A DNA stretch of 64,000 nt, taken from positions 4,526,501 through 4,590,500 of the forward strand of contig NC_067295.1 of assembly GCF_020740795.1 (NCBI RefSeq), given 5' to 3'. The notes beneath the pieces were generated by a model. That model was given only the letters and a program-made list of their open reading frames with translations, did no database searches and was not told where the DNA came from. A program made the position numbers and the translations under genes. The stretch comes from Apus apus. Lineage: Eukaryota; Chordata; Aves; Apodiformes; Apodidae. Below are positions 1-12,928 of this stretch, piece by piece. Every line of letters starts with the position of its first letter. Position 1 is the stretch's first letter.

Positions 1-69
1 TTCTAGAATGGTTCGGTTCATATGAAAATTGAATTTCCTTGGAAGTTTTATAAATAAAAATTTACTAAC

Positions 70-568
70 TATGGCAAGATGATTCTACAGCATTCAGTCT
101 TTGAAATACTGTTTGAAAGAGTCCAGTGCAGAGCTACAAAGATGATGAAGGGAGTGGAACATCTCCCTGATGAGGAAAAGCTGAGGGAGCCGGGTCTCTT
201 TAGCTTGGAGAAGAGGAGACTGAGGGGTGACCTCATCAATGTTTACAAATATGTTAAGGGCGAGTGTCTGCAGGATGGAGCCAGGCTTTTTTCAGTGATG
301 TCCAGTGATAGGACAAGGGTCAACCAATGCAAACTGGAACGTAAGAGGTTCCATATAAACATAAAGAAAAACTTTTTCACTGTGAGGGTGACAGAGCACT
401 GGGGCAGGCTTCCCAGAGAGGCTGTGGAGTTTCCTTCTCTGCAGACATTCAGAACCTACCTGCATGTGTTCCTGTGTAACGTACTCTGGGGGACCCTGCT
501 CTGGCAGGGGGATTGGACTAGGTGATTTTTCTAGGTTCCTTCCAACCCCTAACATTTAGATTCTGTGC
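70..568 (+). mobile_element. CR1 LINE fragment, 3' end of ORF2 plus 3' UTR
   Basis: A truncated copy of the chicken-repeat-1 non-LTR retrotransposon in sense orientation. A frame open from about 79 to 525 carries the characteristic C-terminal end of the CR1 reverse-transcriptase polyprotein: the [19 protein letters not shown] block near codons 41-60, then [27 protein letters not shown] and a final FLCNVLW. It is followed by the usual CR1 3' tail (GGACTAGGTGATTTT, CTTCCAACCCC) and a decayed terminal ATTCTGTG motif at about 560-567. Only the last 150 or so codons are present, as expected for 5'-truncated CR1 insertions. This is an old dead copy, not a host gene, although the frame has stayed open. 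Confidence 0.93.
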
Positions 569-2021
569 TTTATTGCAGTCTTTGTTCTCTTTTTCTTGAG
601 TTTAAAGACAGTAGTCCCCACTGCAGACATCTGTATCTTTGCTGTTTCTAAACTTATGTAGACTCTGAATTGGAGCAATGCTTGATGATCACTCTGAAAT
701 ATCAGCTAGTGTAGAATCCTGCTGCCTTGCTTCTTATTATCATATAATCTTTATAAATTATCTTTGTTCTTTTTAGATCTAATTGGCTTCAAATTTGTTT
801 CTGGATACAATTTAAGCTGTACAACATCTGTGGTGGCGTTAATCCAACATAAATTGGCAACCATCTTTCTTTAAGTCCTCTCATTTGAAATAACCTAAGA
901 AGCAAAATTATATTTCTCAGGAATCAGAGACTAGAGCATTTTCCATGGAGGAGCAATTAATTTATTTCCTTGGTCCATCAGACCTTAAGTGCATTAAGCT
1001 TCAGAGCATCCAGCAAAAAGCCCTGCTTTTTCCCATGGGCTGGTTAAAAGACAGCACAGTGAATTCAGTGGGTTTCATATTGAGTGACTGGAGAGGTTTT
1101 GTTTTCAATTTGTGTATAACATATGTACTTTCTAACTACTGTAGATTACCAGCAAGTTCATCAGTCAGAATCTTAAAAAATAAATAAAAGCTTGCTTGGC
1201 AAATTAAGAATTGAAACCCATTAAGCTGTTATGGAAATTCATACACTTGCTAATTTCACAAAAATAATTGCAAACAAGCTTTCAATTGTGAAGTGGCCAT
1301 ACCTAAGGCAAGCAGTTCAACAAAGCCTGAGAGAGAAACACATGTCACATAATGGAACGTAGAAAGCAGTTAAAATCAAACATGATGAGTTTGTTCATTT
1401 GTTGTTTTGTTGTGGTTTTTTCTGTAATCATTGTACAACTATGTTCTCTGAAGCAGTTTGGCAGAAATTACCATACTGGAGGGGAAATGGAAAGCAGTAA
1501 TCTATAGGAATCTAGATTATGGTCCTAGGCAGTGAAAAGCATACAAATGGTAATTACACAGGGAACAGGCACAACTGCCCATCGGAATTTATTAGAGTCT
1601 GTTTCATGGGCAAGTGAATATTGGTGTGTCTGGAATGGTGTACACACCGTGTGCTCTCCTGGTGCTGGTATCCCTGGAATAGTGCAGGTATGTGCTTTGT
1701 ATCACACACAGTTGCACTTCCAGAACTGCCTGGACCTCTGCCATGTGTCCAGGGTTCTGATGCTTTTGGCTCTTTTTGGCTTTGTCTTTTATATCCAAAA
1801 CTGTCACTTCTGGTGTTGTGACGGTTCATTATAGTTCCAGAACATTCGTAAACCTGGAATTGACAGATTTACAGCAAAAATTATAAGACACATGCAACAA
1901 AAGAGAGAGTATATCCATAACAAATATATATTCATAAGTAAAAAATTTTTTTTAAAGCCACAAACAAAAAACCCATGACCCAGACTTCTTAATCTTTATC
2001 TTGGAATATAATTCTTCTTTC

Positions 2022-2034
2022 TTTTTTTTTTTTT
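2022..2034. repeat. T homopolymer
   Basis: An uninterrupted run of thirteen T in non-coding DNA. It could be the reversed poly(A) tail of an old retrocopy or simple slippage; nothing recognisable flanks it. Confidence 0.7.
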
Positions 2035-5000
2035 ATCATAAAGTGATAAAAGGGAAAACATGGGAGATAAGGCAAAATTGCTAAGATAAGAATCCAGCTT
2101 AAAAATGCATCAACTCTCATTTAGAAAATAATTGTTGGGCTCTTTATTGGGAAGATCCTCCTGTCATTCCTTCAGCATTTAGCCTTACTATGCCATGGTG
2201 TAAAATCTAAAGCATACTGAAAAATTAAAATGTTTTCTACTGAAAGACACATGAGATTGTTTGTTAACACCTCTAGGGGGATAAGCTGACCAATACAGTG
2301 GCTTTGTTGAAAGGCATTTACAAAAGCTGGGCTTGCAGAGAGCATCGGAGGAGTGGTGAGATCAGGGTGGATAAGCCTGCTTGTAAGTACTTAATTTCTT
2401 GTGTTACAAAGTGATTCTGTTGCAAAGAAGGAGCAGCACTTTGTCCATATGGTGCAATCAATATAATAATATAATGGTCATAGCCTTCAAATGGCAGACT
2501 CATGAATACTGAATTCAAATTAGGCCTGTTGAAGATAACACACAGGGGATTATGACCTGTATCCTGTTCCAAGTGTGATTCCATTCAAAGTGACTTTACG
2601 AGGCTTCTCATCAGTGGGACTGGAGTGAGGACAATTTAGAAAGGAGAGAGTAGTTGTTTTTCCTGATTTCTAAATGGAGTGGCAACACTCCTGCCTTTGG
2701 GAGAGAGAAGGAAGCCTACTTATCGAAGACCTTACTTTTCTCACTGACTGAGGAAGGAAAAGTTTTGGTTCTAATCTGGTTAATTCAAATTCTTGTGTCA
2801 TTTGCTTCATGATAATATATAAGCCCATTCTAGAAATGTAATAAGTCATTATAACTTTCAGCAGTAATTAATTCTGTCTTCCCTACCACCATCTTTAAAA
2901 AAATCAGTGATGGATTGGCATTATTTTTCAGAATCATACTTCTGTTCATTCTTTGTTTCTTAAAAACCCCACCAAAACCGTGATCTCCAGAGTTTCTATA
3001 TGCAAAACCAATGCATTTGTACCATGCTCTTGAAATGGAATTCAGGAAGGTTGTTGATGATTCTGTGGTGGTGTCTGAGATTAACTTCTGGAAGAAAACC
3101 AATCCCTTTATCCACACAGAAAAGCTGTCATCTTTGTGCAGATGCACCTCTCATTCTGTACATCCGAAATTATGACCATGTGCTTCATCCTGTTGAGTAA
3201 GGAGATGGTTTAGATCAGCACTTCTGTCCATTAAGTACCAGGGAAAGAAGCATCAAGTCTAGATTTACACAATGTATTCTAAATTTGCCTAGTTAAGCTG
3301 GTCAAGACAATCAAACCTGATTCCTCTCTATGAATGCTTGTGGAACATTTGTAGTCATTCTACATTTCATGACTTGATAGCAGTTTCTTTCTGGTAAAGT
3401 ATTAATTAACCATGCACATGTCAGTACTGATAGTAATGAGAGTTTGTCAGCTTTAAAATGTGCAAATCTTCCTTTTCTCAACTCTTATAACTGACTTCTA
3501 AGACATTATTTGTTCTTCACTAACTGAAGCATTGCCACATTTGTTTTTAAAATGTGTAAAGCGGAAATTGCTGTCAGGCTAAAAATTTATATTACAAATC
3601 TCTGCCTCCAGCAAATTTTTAGTTAAATTAAGCAAGGCTCATAATTTAAACACTGCTAGACTTTCTATTACATCTGCACCAATGTGAGAATCTCTGGTAG
3701 AAGTTTTTTTGAGATGCTGCCAAACTTGAAAGACTCACTTCTGTCCAGCTTTGTTTTTAACAGCTTGATCACCTAAAGAACAAACTACACTGATAATTCT
3801 AAACTGGAGCTTCTGTCTTTGTTGTGCCCATCTAGGACTATTTCACCAGCAATGGTTTTCTATTTGAAAAAGAGTTGGAAGCAGTCTCAGTGTTTTCAAA
3901 CATTTATGTTTCCAGGGAAAATGAAGAGATCCCAGACAGGCTACTATGGTTTCTTCCTAGATTGCTTTTTATCAAAACACTTTTGAAGACACTTGTAGGC
4001 AAATTTGCAAAGATGCCAGGCAACAACAGCTGACTTTAGAAAGACCTTTGCTCACTGGACACCTACAATATTTTTAAACAAATTTTAAACAAAGTTTACC
4101 AAAGTGTTAATAATGTATTAATATCAAACTTTCCTGTGTGGTTACTTTTGGTGAAAGAGGGAGGTATCTCTCCATAGATTTACCAGGAAAATATCTGCAT
4201 TTTGTAGCAGTAGGAAATATGGAAAACCCTCATATCAGTAAATACACCTTGAATCACCATCCCTTATTTTCACTGTGATGTTTGAAAACAGTGAGGACGT
4301 AACAAGATTGATGTACTTACAGTTGAGATTTGGGCATGCTATGCATTGGAATTATTTCAGATTATTACACTTAAGTACTGAAAATCTCTGAAGTCTAAAT
4401 GTAAGGGCTGTAAGTGGGTTTTCCTTGGACTTTTTTTCCACTTGACCAGGGGCTGAACTCTCCATATCTGCTTTCAGTGTAGCTCGGAGTTTAAAACTGT
4501 TTATTTCCTTTCTCATTTTTGTTTTTAGAGGAAGCAGAACAAAATACATCAGCTGTAAATTACCAGCTGTGAATGGATGATACTTTTTAATGAGTGAACA
4601 GTTCAGATTCTCTTCTCATCTTTCTATCCTCCAAAACTGTTTTTTTTTAACTAAAATTTGTTTTGCAATTATATAAGTCAAATAGCATGAAGACCATTTT
4701 ATGCAGAAATGAGCAGCATAAACATGTCCGGTATATAGGATTTTGTTTTGTACAGCTCATGTAATTTTTCTTAACTAAGCTGTGAAAAGCAAAAGTAAGT
4801 TTAAAGGTGAACACATGGATCTTCTCAAGTGTTTCTTTATATTCACATCAGTTCTACAGTTGCTATCTATTGCTCCAGGTTCCTCAGCTACCCATATTAT
4901 CCCCTTTTATTGCTAGTCAGTGATACAGTGATGGTAGCTGCACAGTGATTTACAACATGTTGACTACCACATACAAAAGTAAATCCTTGCTTCAGGGGAT

Positions 5001-6961
5001 TTTCAGATTGAAAACTTGAGTGGTGCCCATATTCTGGGTATATAAGAACCAGAATATAGAATAAACACTATATACTACCAAAAAATGTTAGTTGCATGCT
5101 GTGCAACTGGGATCAGTTCCTCATTTTCTTCTTTCTTTATCAGTTGCTTACCCTCTGCATGGCACATTGGCTACGTACCCTCCCTTTGCATGTAGCTCTC
5201 ACAGCTTTATTATCCAGTGCACACAGCCTTCCCCAGAACTTGGCCACCTATGTCTTCTTACTGGGGATCCTGGCTGAGAAGAATAATGATAATGAGATGA
5301 GAATATAGATATCACATCTCTTTGAGTGACTGCTTGCTGACCACTTTTGCCAAGTGTTGATTGTGAAAACAGCTCTTGGTCTTTCCAGAGCAGGCTCAGT
5401 GATGGCTGACAGAGTGAGATTGCTGCCAACTGCAAATTTTGTGAACTAAAACAATGATTATGTTACAATGGAGTGGAATTCTAATTGCAGTTAAATGTGT
5501 GTTTTCTGTGCCCTCCTTCTGCTCTGGCTTCATCTCTAATTCTTAAAGCAGGACTTAGCATGTACTGTTGATCCTTCTGAATTGTGCTGAGGGAGTAAAG
5601 CTGCCTATTGATGTATTTAACTTCTTTGAATTAATGATGCTTTATAATGAGCGAACAATCTAGACTCCCTTTCATCTCCTTACATGCTATTTTTTGATAT
5701 TTAGTATAGTATTAAAGCATAGTGCAATATACAAAATGGAATATTCTAACCAACTTCTTCACTTTTGGAAGAGGAGAACCAAGTGGTGGGATTACAATAG
5801 CTGTGTCCCAGAGGCAAACTCAATCTGCTTTTATTTTGTGCTCTGTGTCAGTGACGTACAGTGTCTGGGTAGTGATTTTCATAATAAGCCAATCTTGGTG
5901 CAAAGAAAAGCAGAAGAATAAATTACAAATCATAATCAGTTATTAAAAAAGAGCAATTAGCTTTTTTTCCCACAAATGTATCATATAGACCAACAGAACT
6001 TTACCTTTACTGAACCCCAAATACAGAGGTCTGGCGGGGTAAAGCAGCCAACTGATGAGAGAAACACCAAGTCATGAGGAAATACTGAAAGGGAACCAGT
6101 TTTCAATCCATCCTTCAGAAAACAGCATATTTTTTTTTCCCCCAGTTACTTTCAAGTATTAGGGATGAAATGACAGTCAATTTGGTTTTCCCCCATAGAA
6201 CTGCCTTTTTTCTTGGAGGAAGCACCCTTTGAGACATGCAGCTAGGAACTGGCATAATTCACTCAACTTGTGTCTTCCTCACCTCTCTTCTAGTGTGGTG
6301 TAGACTGTTCTCTGTTGCTGAGTATACTAGGAAAAGTGATGTTGAATGGTGCTTCTTCCTGTGGTTCTAATGTAACATGAGAGCAGGAGACACTAAAAGC
6401 ACTTGCCTTTGCTCATTATTATGTTTTTCCTGAAGCTTGCTAATTAAATCATTAAAATTTTATCTTCACTTAGCCATGGATAAAGCCTTTTGAAACATTT
6501 AATTAGTATGCTGCAAGAGATATGTGTGAAACCAAAAGCATTTATATGGTGTGAATGACTAAGAAAGATAGAGAAAAAGAATATGAGAATGTATTTCCTT
6601 GCAACAAAGCTGCCCATGCTTCCAAACAGGCTACAGATAAAATGATACTGTTGTCAATAAGTGCAGGTCCAATTGAGACAGTGGCACTCAGCTGAGAATA
6701 CCAAAAGCTAACGCACAGATTTTATGTGCAAATATATTATAAGTATGTTTCACATCTCCATGTGTTGTGGTTTTCCTTCTGTAATGAGGGAAGTTACAGC
6801 CTCTCATGGAACTTGTCCACTTGAGCCAGGTATTGCAAAGGATTGCATTGTCATAAGGCAGAACAGTGCAATGGAGCTGAAAATCAGGACAGATTCTGTG
6901 TAGCTTTGCAAAAATCATACACTGTGCAGGGGGAATTTTAACTCCATGATGTGGTATAAGA

Positions 6962-7104
6962 TTACACAGAGATGGGTTTATTGTCCAAGGCTCGTTTTAG
7001 GAGCGTGTTAGCCAGAGAAAGGAAATGTAATTGCCGTCGTAACATTTTGATGCCCCTTGCAACAGTCTTGCCATCCATATCATGTTTGTTCTGTGATTTC
7101 TCAC
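6962..7104 (-). other. Exon-like block, antisense, ends in a stop
   Basis: On the minus strand a long pyrimidine tract and CAG at 7,105-7,107 precede a block that stays open for 46 codons in phase 1 and ends in TAA at 6,962-6,964. The predicted peptide begins GEKSQNKHDMDGK and continues as a basic, leucine-rich helix-like stretch (MLRRQLHFLSLANTLLKRAL). Several CpG dinucleotides sit in this short stretch although the surroundings are CpG-poor, which is why it stands out. No protein family is recognised and no AATAAA signal closely follows. It could be the last exon of an unannotated antisense gene or a chance pseudo-exon. Confidence 0.2.
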
Positions 7105-8334
7105 CTGTTTTACAGGGGGGAAAAAAGCCTGGTGGTAGAATTAGGCAGAAGAGAAGAATTCCAGTATTTGCAAAACCATTTGCAAGAAATTGAAAGCAAG
7201 AATATCTATTAGTAAGGGCACTCATCTGTAATTCTGGGGTAATGTTTGACACAGGAATTAAAGCCTGTGTTTGAAACGGGAGTGGAGTTCAAACCTTAGT
7301 CTCATAGATCTCCAGTGAATACCAGTCTGTTGTATATGGGAACAACTACATCACACAGGAGAAAGGTGGGAAACACTGCCTAACAAGGGTATATGATTTT
7401 GTAGGAAACTTTGGGAAATGTTATATAGCAATTTCCAATTTTATTCTGAGGGTTGGGAGTCCAACTTCTTTAGGACAGTTTTGTTCAGGGAAGGACAAAA
7501 GGTCGAGAAAGCCTCATTAATCTATCTCCTCTCAAAGGGGAGTATTTTTTATTTTCTTTTTTAACTGCATCTCTGTTCTTTCCATAAATAAATTTCTTCT
7601 TGGCTGTTTTGCTGACAGACTGGCCTCCTCCAGGCGTTTCTCATATGTCAAAAAAGTTGCAAGTGTTGTCCAGAAGACAACATTAAATTAGAATGAAAAA
7701 GAAAAACACTTCTGTTTTCACTCGCCTTTTCCCTATCTAACCTAAACGCTGCCTTTACTAAAGTCTTAGAAGGTCTGCAAATATCAAAACACCTTGCAAA
7801 ACATCATTGCTGCTGTTGTGTGAGGTTATAGAAGTGCTGTAATAGGGATGTGCACCTGTCAGCTCTACCAACCCATAATGATACACTGCTCTATTTAGAA
7901 ATGCCAATGAGAGCTATTAACCTATTCTGTTTGTTATAAGATAATAGTGGAGAGTAATTGCCTGATTTTGGTTAAGGACCATGAGTTTAATGTTGCCCTA
8001 GGAGTCAGAATCATTTGATTCATTTAAAGGAAGTTGCAAAATATGTTTTGCCTACATCTTTATTTTTAAAATTCTCTACTCAGGATTCTAGTTCTGCAGT
8101 TTGGACCAAGTTTTAAATTCACTGGTGAAAAAGAAGGTTCTTGCCTAATTTTAGTTGAGCTGTATTTTTCTCAGTTCAGCTTTTATTTTATTTGGTAAAA
8201 TTTGGTTTGCATTCGGTCTTGAAACCTGTGTGTCTTGATTCATCAGGGCAGCTGTAGTTCTGACCTAGCAAGACTATCTTGACCAAAGGAAAAAAAACCT
8301 GACACCTCTTCTTTTTTTCATTATTTGATTACAG

Positions 8335-8401
8335 GGTTTTTCAACCAAAATCTTCTTCCATTGATCTGAAGTTAAATCATCCATTTGCTAATGCAAACCA
8401 G
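8335..8401 (+). other. Exon-like block, sense
   Basis: A strong acceptor (T-rich tract, then GATTACAG) and a good donor (AACCAG|GTAATA) bound 67 bases. One frame is open throughout (phase 2 in, phase 0 out) and would encode VFQPKSSSIDLKLNHPFANA plus two residues. No homology is recognised. It could be an exon of an unannotated transcript or an untranslated exon, but a decoy pair of splice sites is as likely. Confidence 0.15.
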
Positions 8402-11400
8402 GTAATACTGATTTTTCACTTTCATTCAACCTTTCTTTTCTGAAGTTATGGTGGTGTGAATCTGAGATTACTTGTCTTGGATTTAAAAAATCTTTTCATG
8501 ACACATGAAGAAGACTTTACCTAAATTTAGGGCAGCCCCACTATACTGTGATGATTTTGAGGCTACAGGCATCATTAGACATGGATACCTGTTGCACCAG
8601 CTTTATGTATGTACCGATTGGGCCTGGGCAGCTGTGCTCTCAGGTCACCTAGGAGGGGAGATGAGATGAAAGCCTGGGAACAGTAGAAACAACCCCAGGC
8701 CCCAGCACGTCTGCGTGACTCTGGATCCCAACTGGTTCATTGTGCAGACAGACTTGAGAACAAAGGATACTCAGTACATCATTGTCTGCAGTTTATCATT
8801 TAGGCATGTCCTATATTTTCCCTCTCTAAGTACAGAGTTAGCTAATGATCCCAGGGAGTGTACAGGACTAAACTGCAGCCATCAGAACTGAGAAGGTCAC
8901 TGGTGCACTCTGTTCCCAACAGCCCAGAGAAGAAAGATGGGGACCAACCTCTAGAAATTCCAGAAAAACTGCAGTATCCAAATTCTCTTTTATAATGTTT
9001 TTTTTTGTTTCTGCCACAAGCTTATTGTATCAGCTCTTCACAAACAGAATTTGTTAGTGTGAGGTAAGTTTAATTACCTTGCATTAGGCTGCTGGAAAAT
9101 TCAAACCTAGATGGTATTTTCATCAGGTTCTTCTGCCTTCCTCCTCCCAAAAAATCCTTTGTTCCAAATAAAGGAGATTGGAATGATTAAACCCATTTGC
9201 AGTCCCCTGAGACCTACCCTGCTTGTGCATTCTGTCTTTGGTGTATTTATTCATATTGCAGTCAGAGGCTCACAATAGAGCAGCTAAATATCAGCACAAC
9301 ACAGCTGCAGACTCCAGCAGTATATACGATCATTTATAAATTACAAATTCTACCCAGAGTTACATTTATGCAATACTATTGACTTAAATAGGGTTGTCTG
9401 AAAATACTAAGGACAGAACCTGCTCCCTCAGATCTTTCATCATGTTGAGACAGTTATCCTTTGACATCAATTTCCCTGCATACCGTGGAAGAAGTTAAAA
9501 CAGCAATACAAAACACCATTACCTGTTCTTTTTTCAGCACATAGATAAAAATACTATGCTTGTATTTGTTTTATGATGTAGCTTATTTGGAGGGAATCAC
9601 ATTGTAAATATCAGGAGATGTCCTTTCCCTTATTTTCCCTAAGTAGACTGAACTCCAGGGATGCATCAAGTTTTTATTTCTGTGTGAGCAGCTTCCTGCT
9701 TGCCCAGCTGACATCATCTTATTTTGACAGCTATTGTCTTTCCTTTAATGATAATCTGGTAACAGTTTAACACACACAGCTGCTGCTCAGGATTAATACC
9801 TGGGTTCTCCTGAAAGTAACATTGGCAGTCATCCCCAGACTTTGATTTATACTAGCCTGGAGAAATGGAGAAGTCAACCCCGTGGAGCAGCTAGACTGCC
9901 CAGGCTGGCTGCAGAGAGCTTGCAGCTCTTGAACTTTGGGAGCATTCTGGATCCCTGGCTGTTCCTAGCACACTGCCAAATATCTCTCCTGCTCTACAGG
10001 CACCATCTGCTATTGATGGGCAAGGCACTGCCCTTCTTAAGCAGACATCAGCATTCTGCAACCACAGACCCTGGCTTATCTTGTGTCTTGTGCACCACAA
10101 AGGTGCTGTAGGGATGCATGAATTAACTATAGGAGTTTGACCTTTTCAAGCTGCAAATCGTTGCTTTCTTCAGAGCATTTCAAACAGAAGTATGCATTTG
10201 ATTTTATTCAAGAAACTCAGCAGTCTTTTCACTGAGTTGACAAAAATGTTCTTAAAAGTCAGTTGAAATAGAGCTTTTGTTATTCTTAACCTACTCTTCA
10301 GTTACTGCCAGAGCAACATAGCCACGGTATGTGCATCTAGGCAGCTTTATGACTACAATCTCATAATGAGGAAAAAAACCCAAAAACCAGAAAGTTTCCT
10401 TCTCTTTTTCTTTTGGGAAGAAACTATCCCACTATGAAACTGAGATGCTCAAGGTTGTTCCAGCCAGGAAGAATGTTCTTGGAACGATCAGCAGGCTCAA
10501 CAAGCACAAATGTTGAAGCAGGATTCACTCCAAGGTGCTGAGATCCTTCTTTTGGAAATGGCTTTTAAGCTTACAGGTCACGTTGGGATGAGTAATATTG
10601 ACATGGGTGATGTGAAAGTTTGCAGCAACATTCTATAATTGCAAATTCTGTTCCACTGAGGTAAAACCAGATTATTCAGATAACAAGATTCTTTGACTTC
10701 AAGATCTGTGGAGCATGATATGGATGGAAGAAAATCTACTAACTACTTGCTGTTGACAGGAAGACACCTGGCCCATTCTCCTTCCTTAGCAGATATGTCA
10801 AATTGGAATTATTCACCTGTTCTAGTGACTTATTTTGCCTTGAACTCAGAGCCATCACCATGCAATTACCATTTCTCTGCGTGCTTAAAATACAAAACCT
10901 CAGTGTTTGCACTCTGCATTAGCTAACTTTCTGAGTCTGATAAGGAAATCAAATTGCAGCCTCTCAAGCAGCTTTATCTATTTGCAAGTTTTGCAATCAC
11001 CTCCTCTCAGCCCAGCATGGCAGGCTGTCTTGCTAACAAGTGACTACCTACCTTAACAAGACAAAACCAAAACAGAACTTTTGCAGAGCTCAGATATATC
11101 TGTAGATCTTCTGTTTATTTAATTTTTTCATTTCTTTTTCAGATTAAGCACTTTGCTGGTGAATTATTTATATGACAACAAGAAATGAGGGGGAGTGGTG
11201 TGAAAAATATCCAGAAAAACATCATGCAGTTTTCAGTAACATTCATTAAAAACATTTCTTTCTTTTCTTTGCAAGATTCATTTATTTTTTGTCACCAGAG
11301 GAAGCTGCCACTGATTTAATTTAAATATTTATACAGAATTGCAGTCTTAAGATATATGCACACATTGAGAGTCATATGTGAAGGAAGCTTATCTCCAAAT

Positions 11401-11622
11401 AAAGAGTGGGGAAGGTTGTGTCTACAGACATCAACTGATTCCTTTTTTGCTAGTTCCCAGCACCTGCAGTGGAAATAACTTCCCACTAAAGCCAAGAGCT
11501 TTGATCAATGTTGGTTGTAAAGAAATGGAATAAACAGATCTGCCACTTGTTACCAAAATATACAAATTGCACAACACAGCAAATGAAGGATGGGGAAGAG
11601 GAATTTCTTGTTCTTTTTGCAA

Positions 11623-11872
11623 TCAAGGACGTATTATGATAACTCCATGAACTTCAGCCATTTTTTGTCTTAATGTAGCCAGCCATGGAACAGTCTCGGC
11701 TGTGGTAAGAACTATATGTGCACCATACCTTTTTTTAAACTTCTCCAGAAGTGCCTTGGCCATGACTTCCTTAACTCTTCTTTGATATTTTCTATCTTTA
11801 TTTTCCTTTTGAAGTTTTACTAGGAAACCTGAGATGATGAATTGTGAGATAATATCCTCTCTGTTTGGCAGC
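11623..11872 (-). other. Exon-like block, antisense, 82 open codons
   Basis: On the minus strand an acceptor (CATTTCTCTGACAG) at 11,873 leads into 250 bases that stay open in phase 2 for 82 codons up to TGA at 11,623. The peptide looks strongly helical and charged (LPNREDIISQFIISGFLVKL, then a KEVMAKALLEKFKKRYG segment and WLATLRQKMAEVHG). A possible internal donor (AAAG|GTATGG) could end the exon earlier. Composition is more protein-like than neighbouring random frames, but no family is recognised and there is no supporting transcript evidence. A decayed gene or retrocopy fragment is another possibility. Confidence 0.22.
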
Positions 11873-12870
11873 CTGTCAGAGAAATGTGATCTGAAATGGA
11901 AAGGACCTTGCAGCTCGGGGCAGGCAGGGTTAGATGGCTCTGTGTGGAGTGGTCCAAGAACTAATGTGGAGAACTGAGGAAAAGAGAGGTAAAACCTCAG
12001 ATATCAATTATTTCTGACATCTACCCAGACTCAGTTCATTCTTGTCTCATCCTTCTACTCCTGTTGGCTTAGGCAACATGCAGAGTGTTGTACCAGCTTC
12101 ATCATTATGGCTGAAGAAGTCAAGGCATCATAGGAGAAGAGAGATCTTTTCTCTTGTACATCCTCCCAACTCTCACCTTGATAACAAATTGGAAAGTCTG
12201 TAGTTAAACTGGAAAAGTACACCTTGATGGAGGAATGCCTTCAACTATTTTCTTAGAAAGGCAGATAGACATATGTGACTATCTCTCCTTTGTGCAGTGT
12301 CTGTTTTTTGCTTCGATGAACACACTCTGCTCTGTACCACACAGGCAACTCCCAGAAGGCTTCTGGAATAGAAATGAAATCCTATTGTTTAGAGCTGCTT
12401 CCTTCACAGTAGAAGGGTTAGAGTATCATGTTTGCTTGAACATTTGGTAAGAGGTTCCTTCAGAAATAGCATGCTTAACTAATGGATATAAATGCATCCT
12501 AAAATCACCATTTTGATAATTTCCCATATGTGTTCCTATAGTAGCTCTTTCCACTGGAGTTTGGAATCTCAACAAGGCTGCCATAGCTTGCCAGTTGCTA
12601 GGTGAACAGGCTGCTGTAAACAAATGTTTCTAAATATCCCAATAAGTAGGTTTTTGTTTGTTTGCTTTTTTCAGGCTCAAGCTTTCTGAAATATCTTCAG
12701 AAACTTCAGAATAAACAGAGCAAGGTCTTAGTTCCTGAAATTCAAGCATCTTTTTCACCAGTGGGATTTCAAAATAGGTGAAAGGGTGTTATATCTAGAG
12801 TGATTTATTCCTCCTCTACCCTGGCTCCTGCAAGAGTTCCCAAGAATAGAGAATGGCACTAGACTTTTCT

Positions 12871-12928
12871 GTGTATACATATATAATACACACATTGGAA
12901 TGTATAATATATATATTGGAATGTGTGG
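12871..12928. repeat. TA-rich duplicated motif
   Basis: A short TA/TG-rich low-complexity tract in which the motif ATTGGAATGT occurs twice, each copy preceded by an ATAATA-type run. This looks like a local tandem duplication inside a microsatellite. Confidence 0.55.

Noticed and set aside
79..525. 148-codon sense frame as a host gene
   Set aside because: It is the decayed C-terminal end of CR1 ORF2 with the CR1 3' tail next to it.
1306..1331. 24-base antisense micro-exon between TTTCTCTCTCAG and CTTAG|GTATGG
   Set aside because: Too short to distinguish from chance splice motifs.
11686..11704. ATG at 11,686 in a good context (AGCCATGG) followed by a GTAAGA donor, as the CARD11 start exon
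   Set aside because: It ends in phase 2, so splicing to 55,443 would be out of frame with the CARD.
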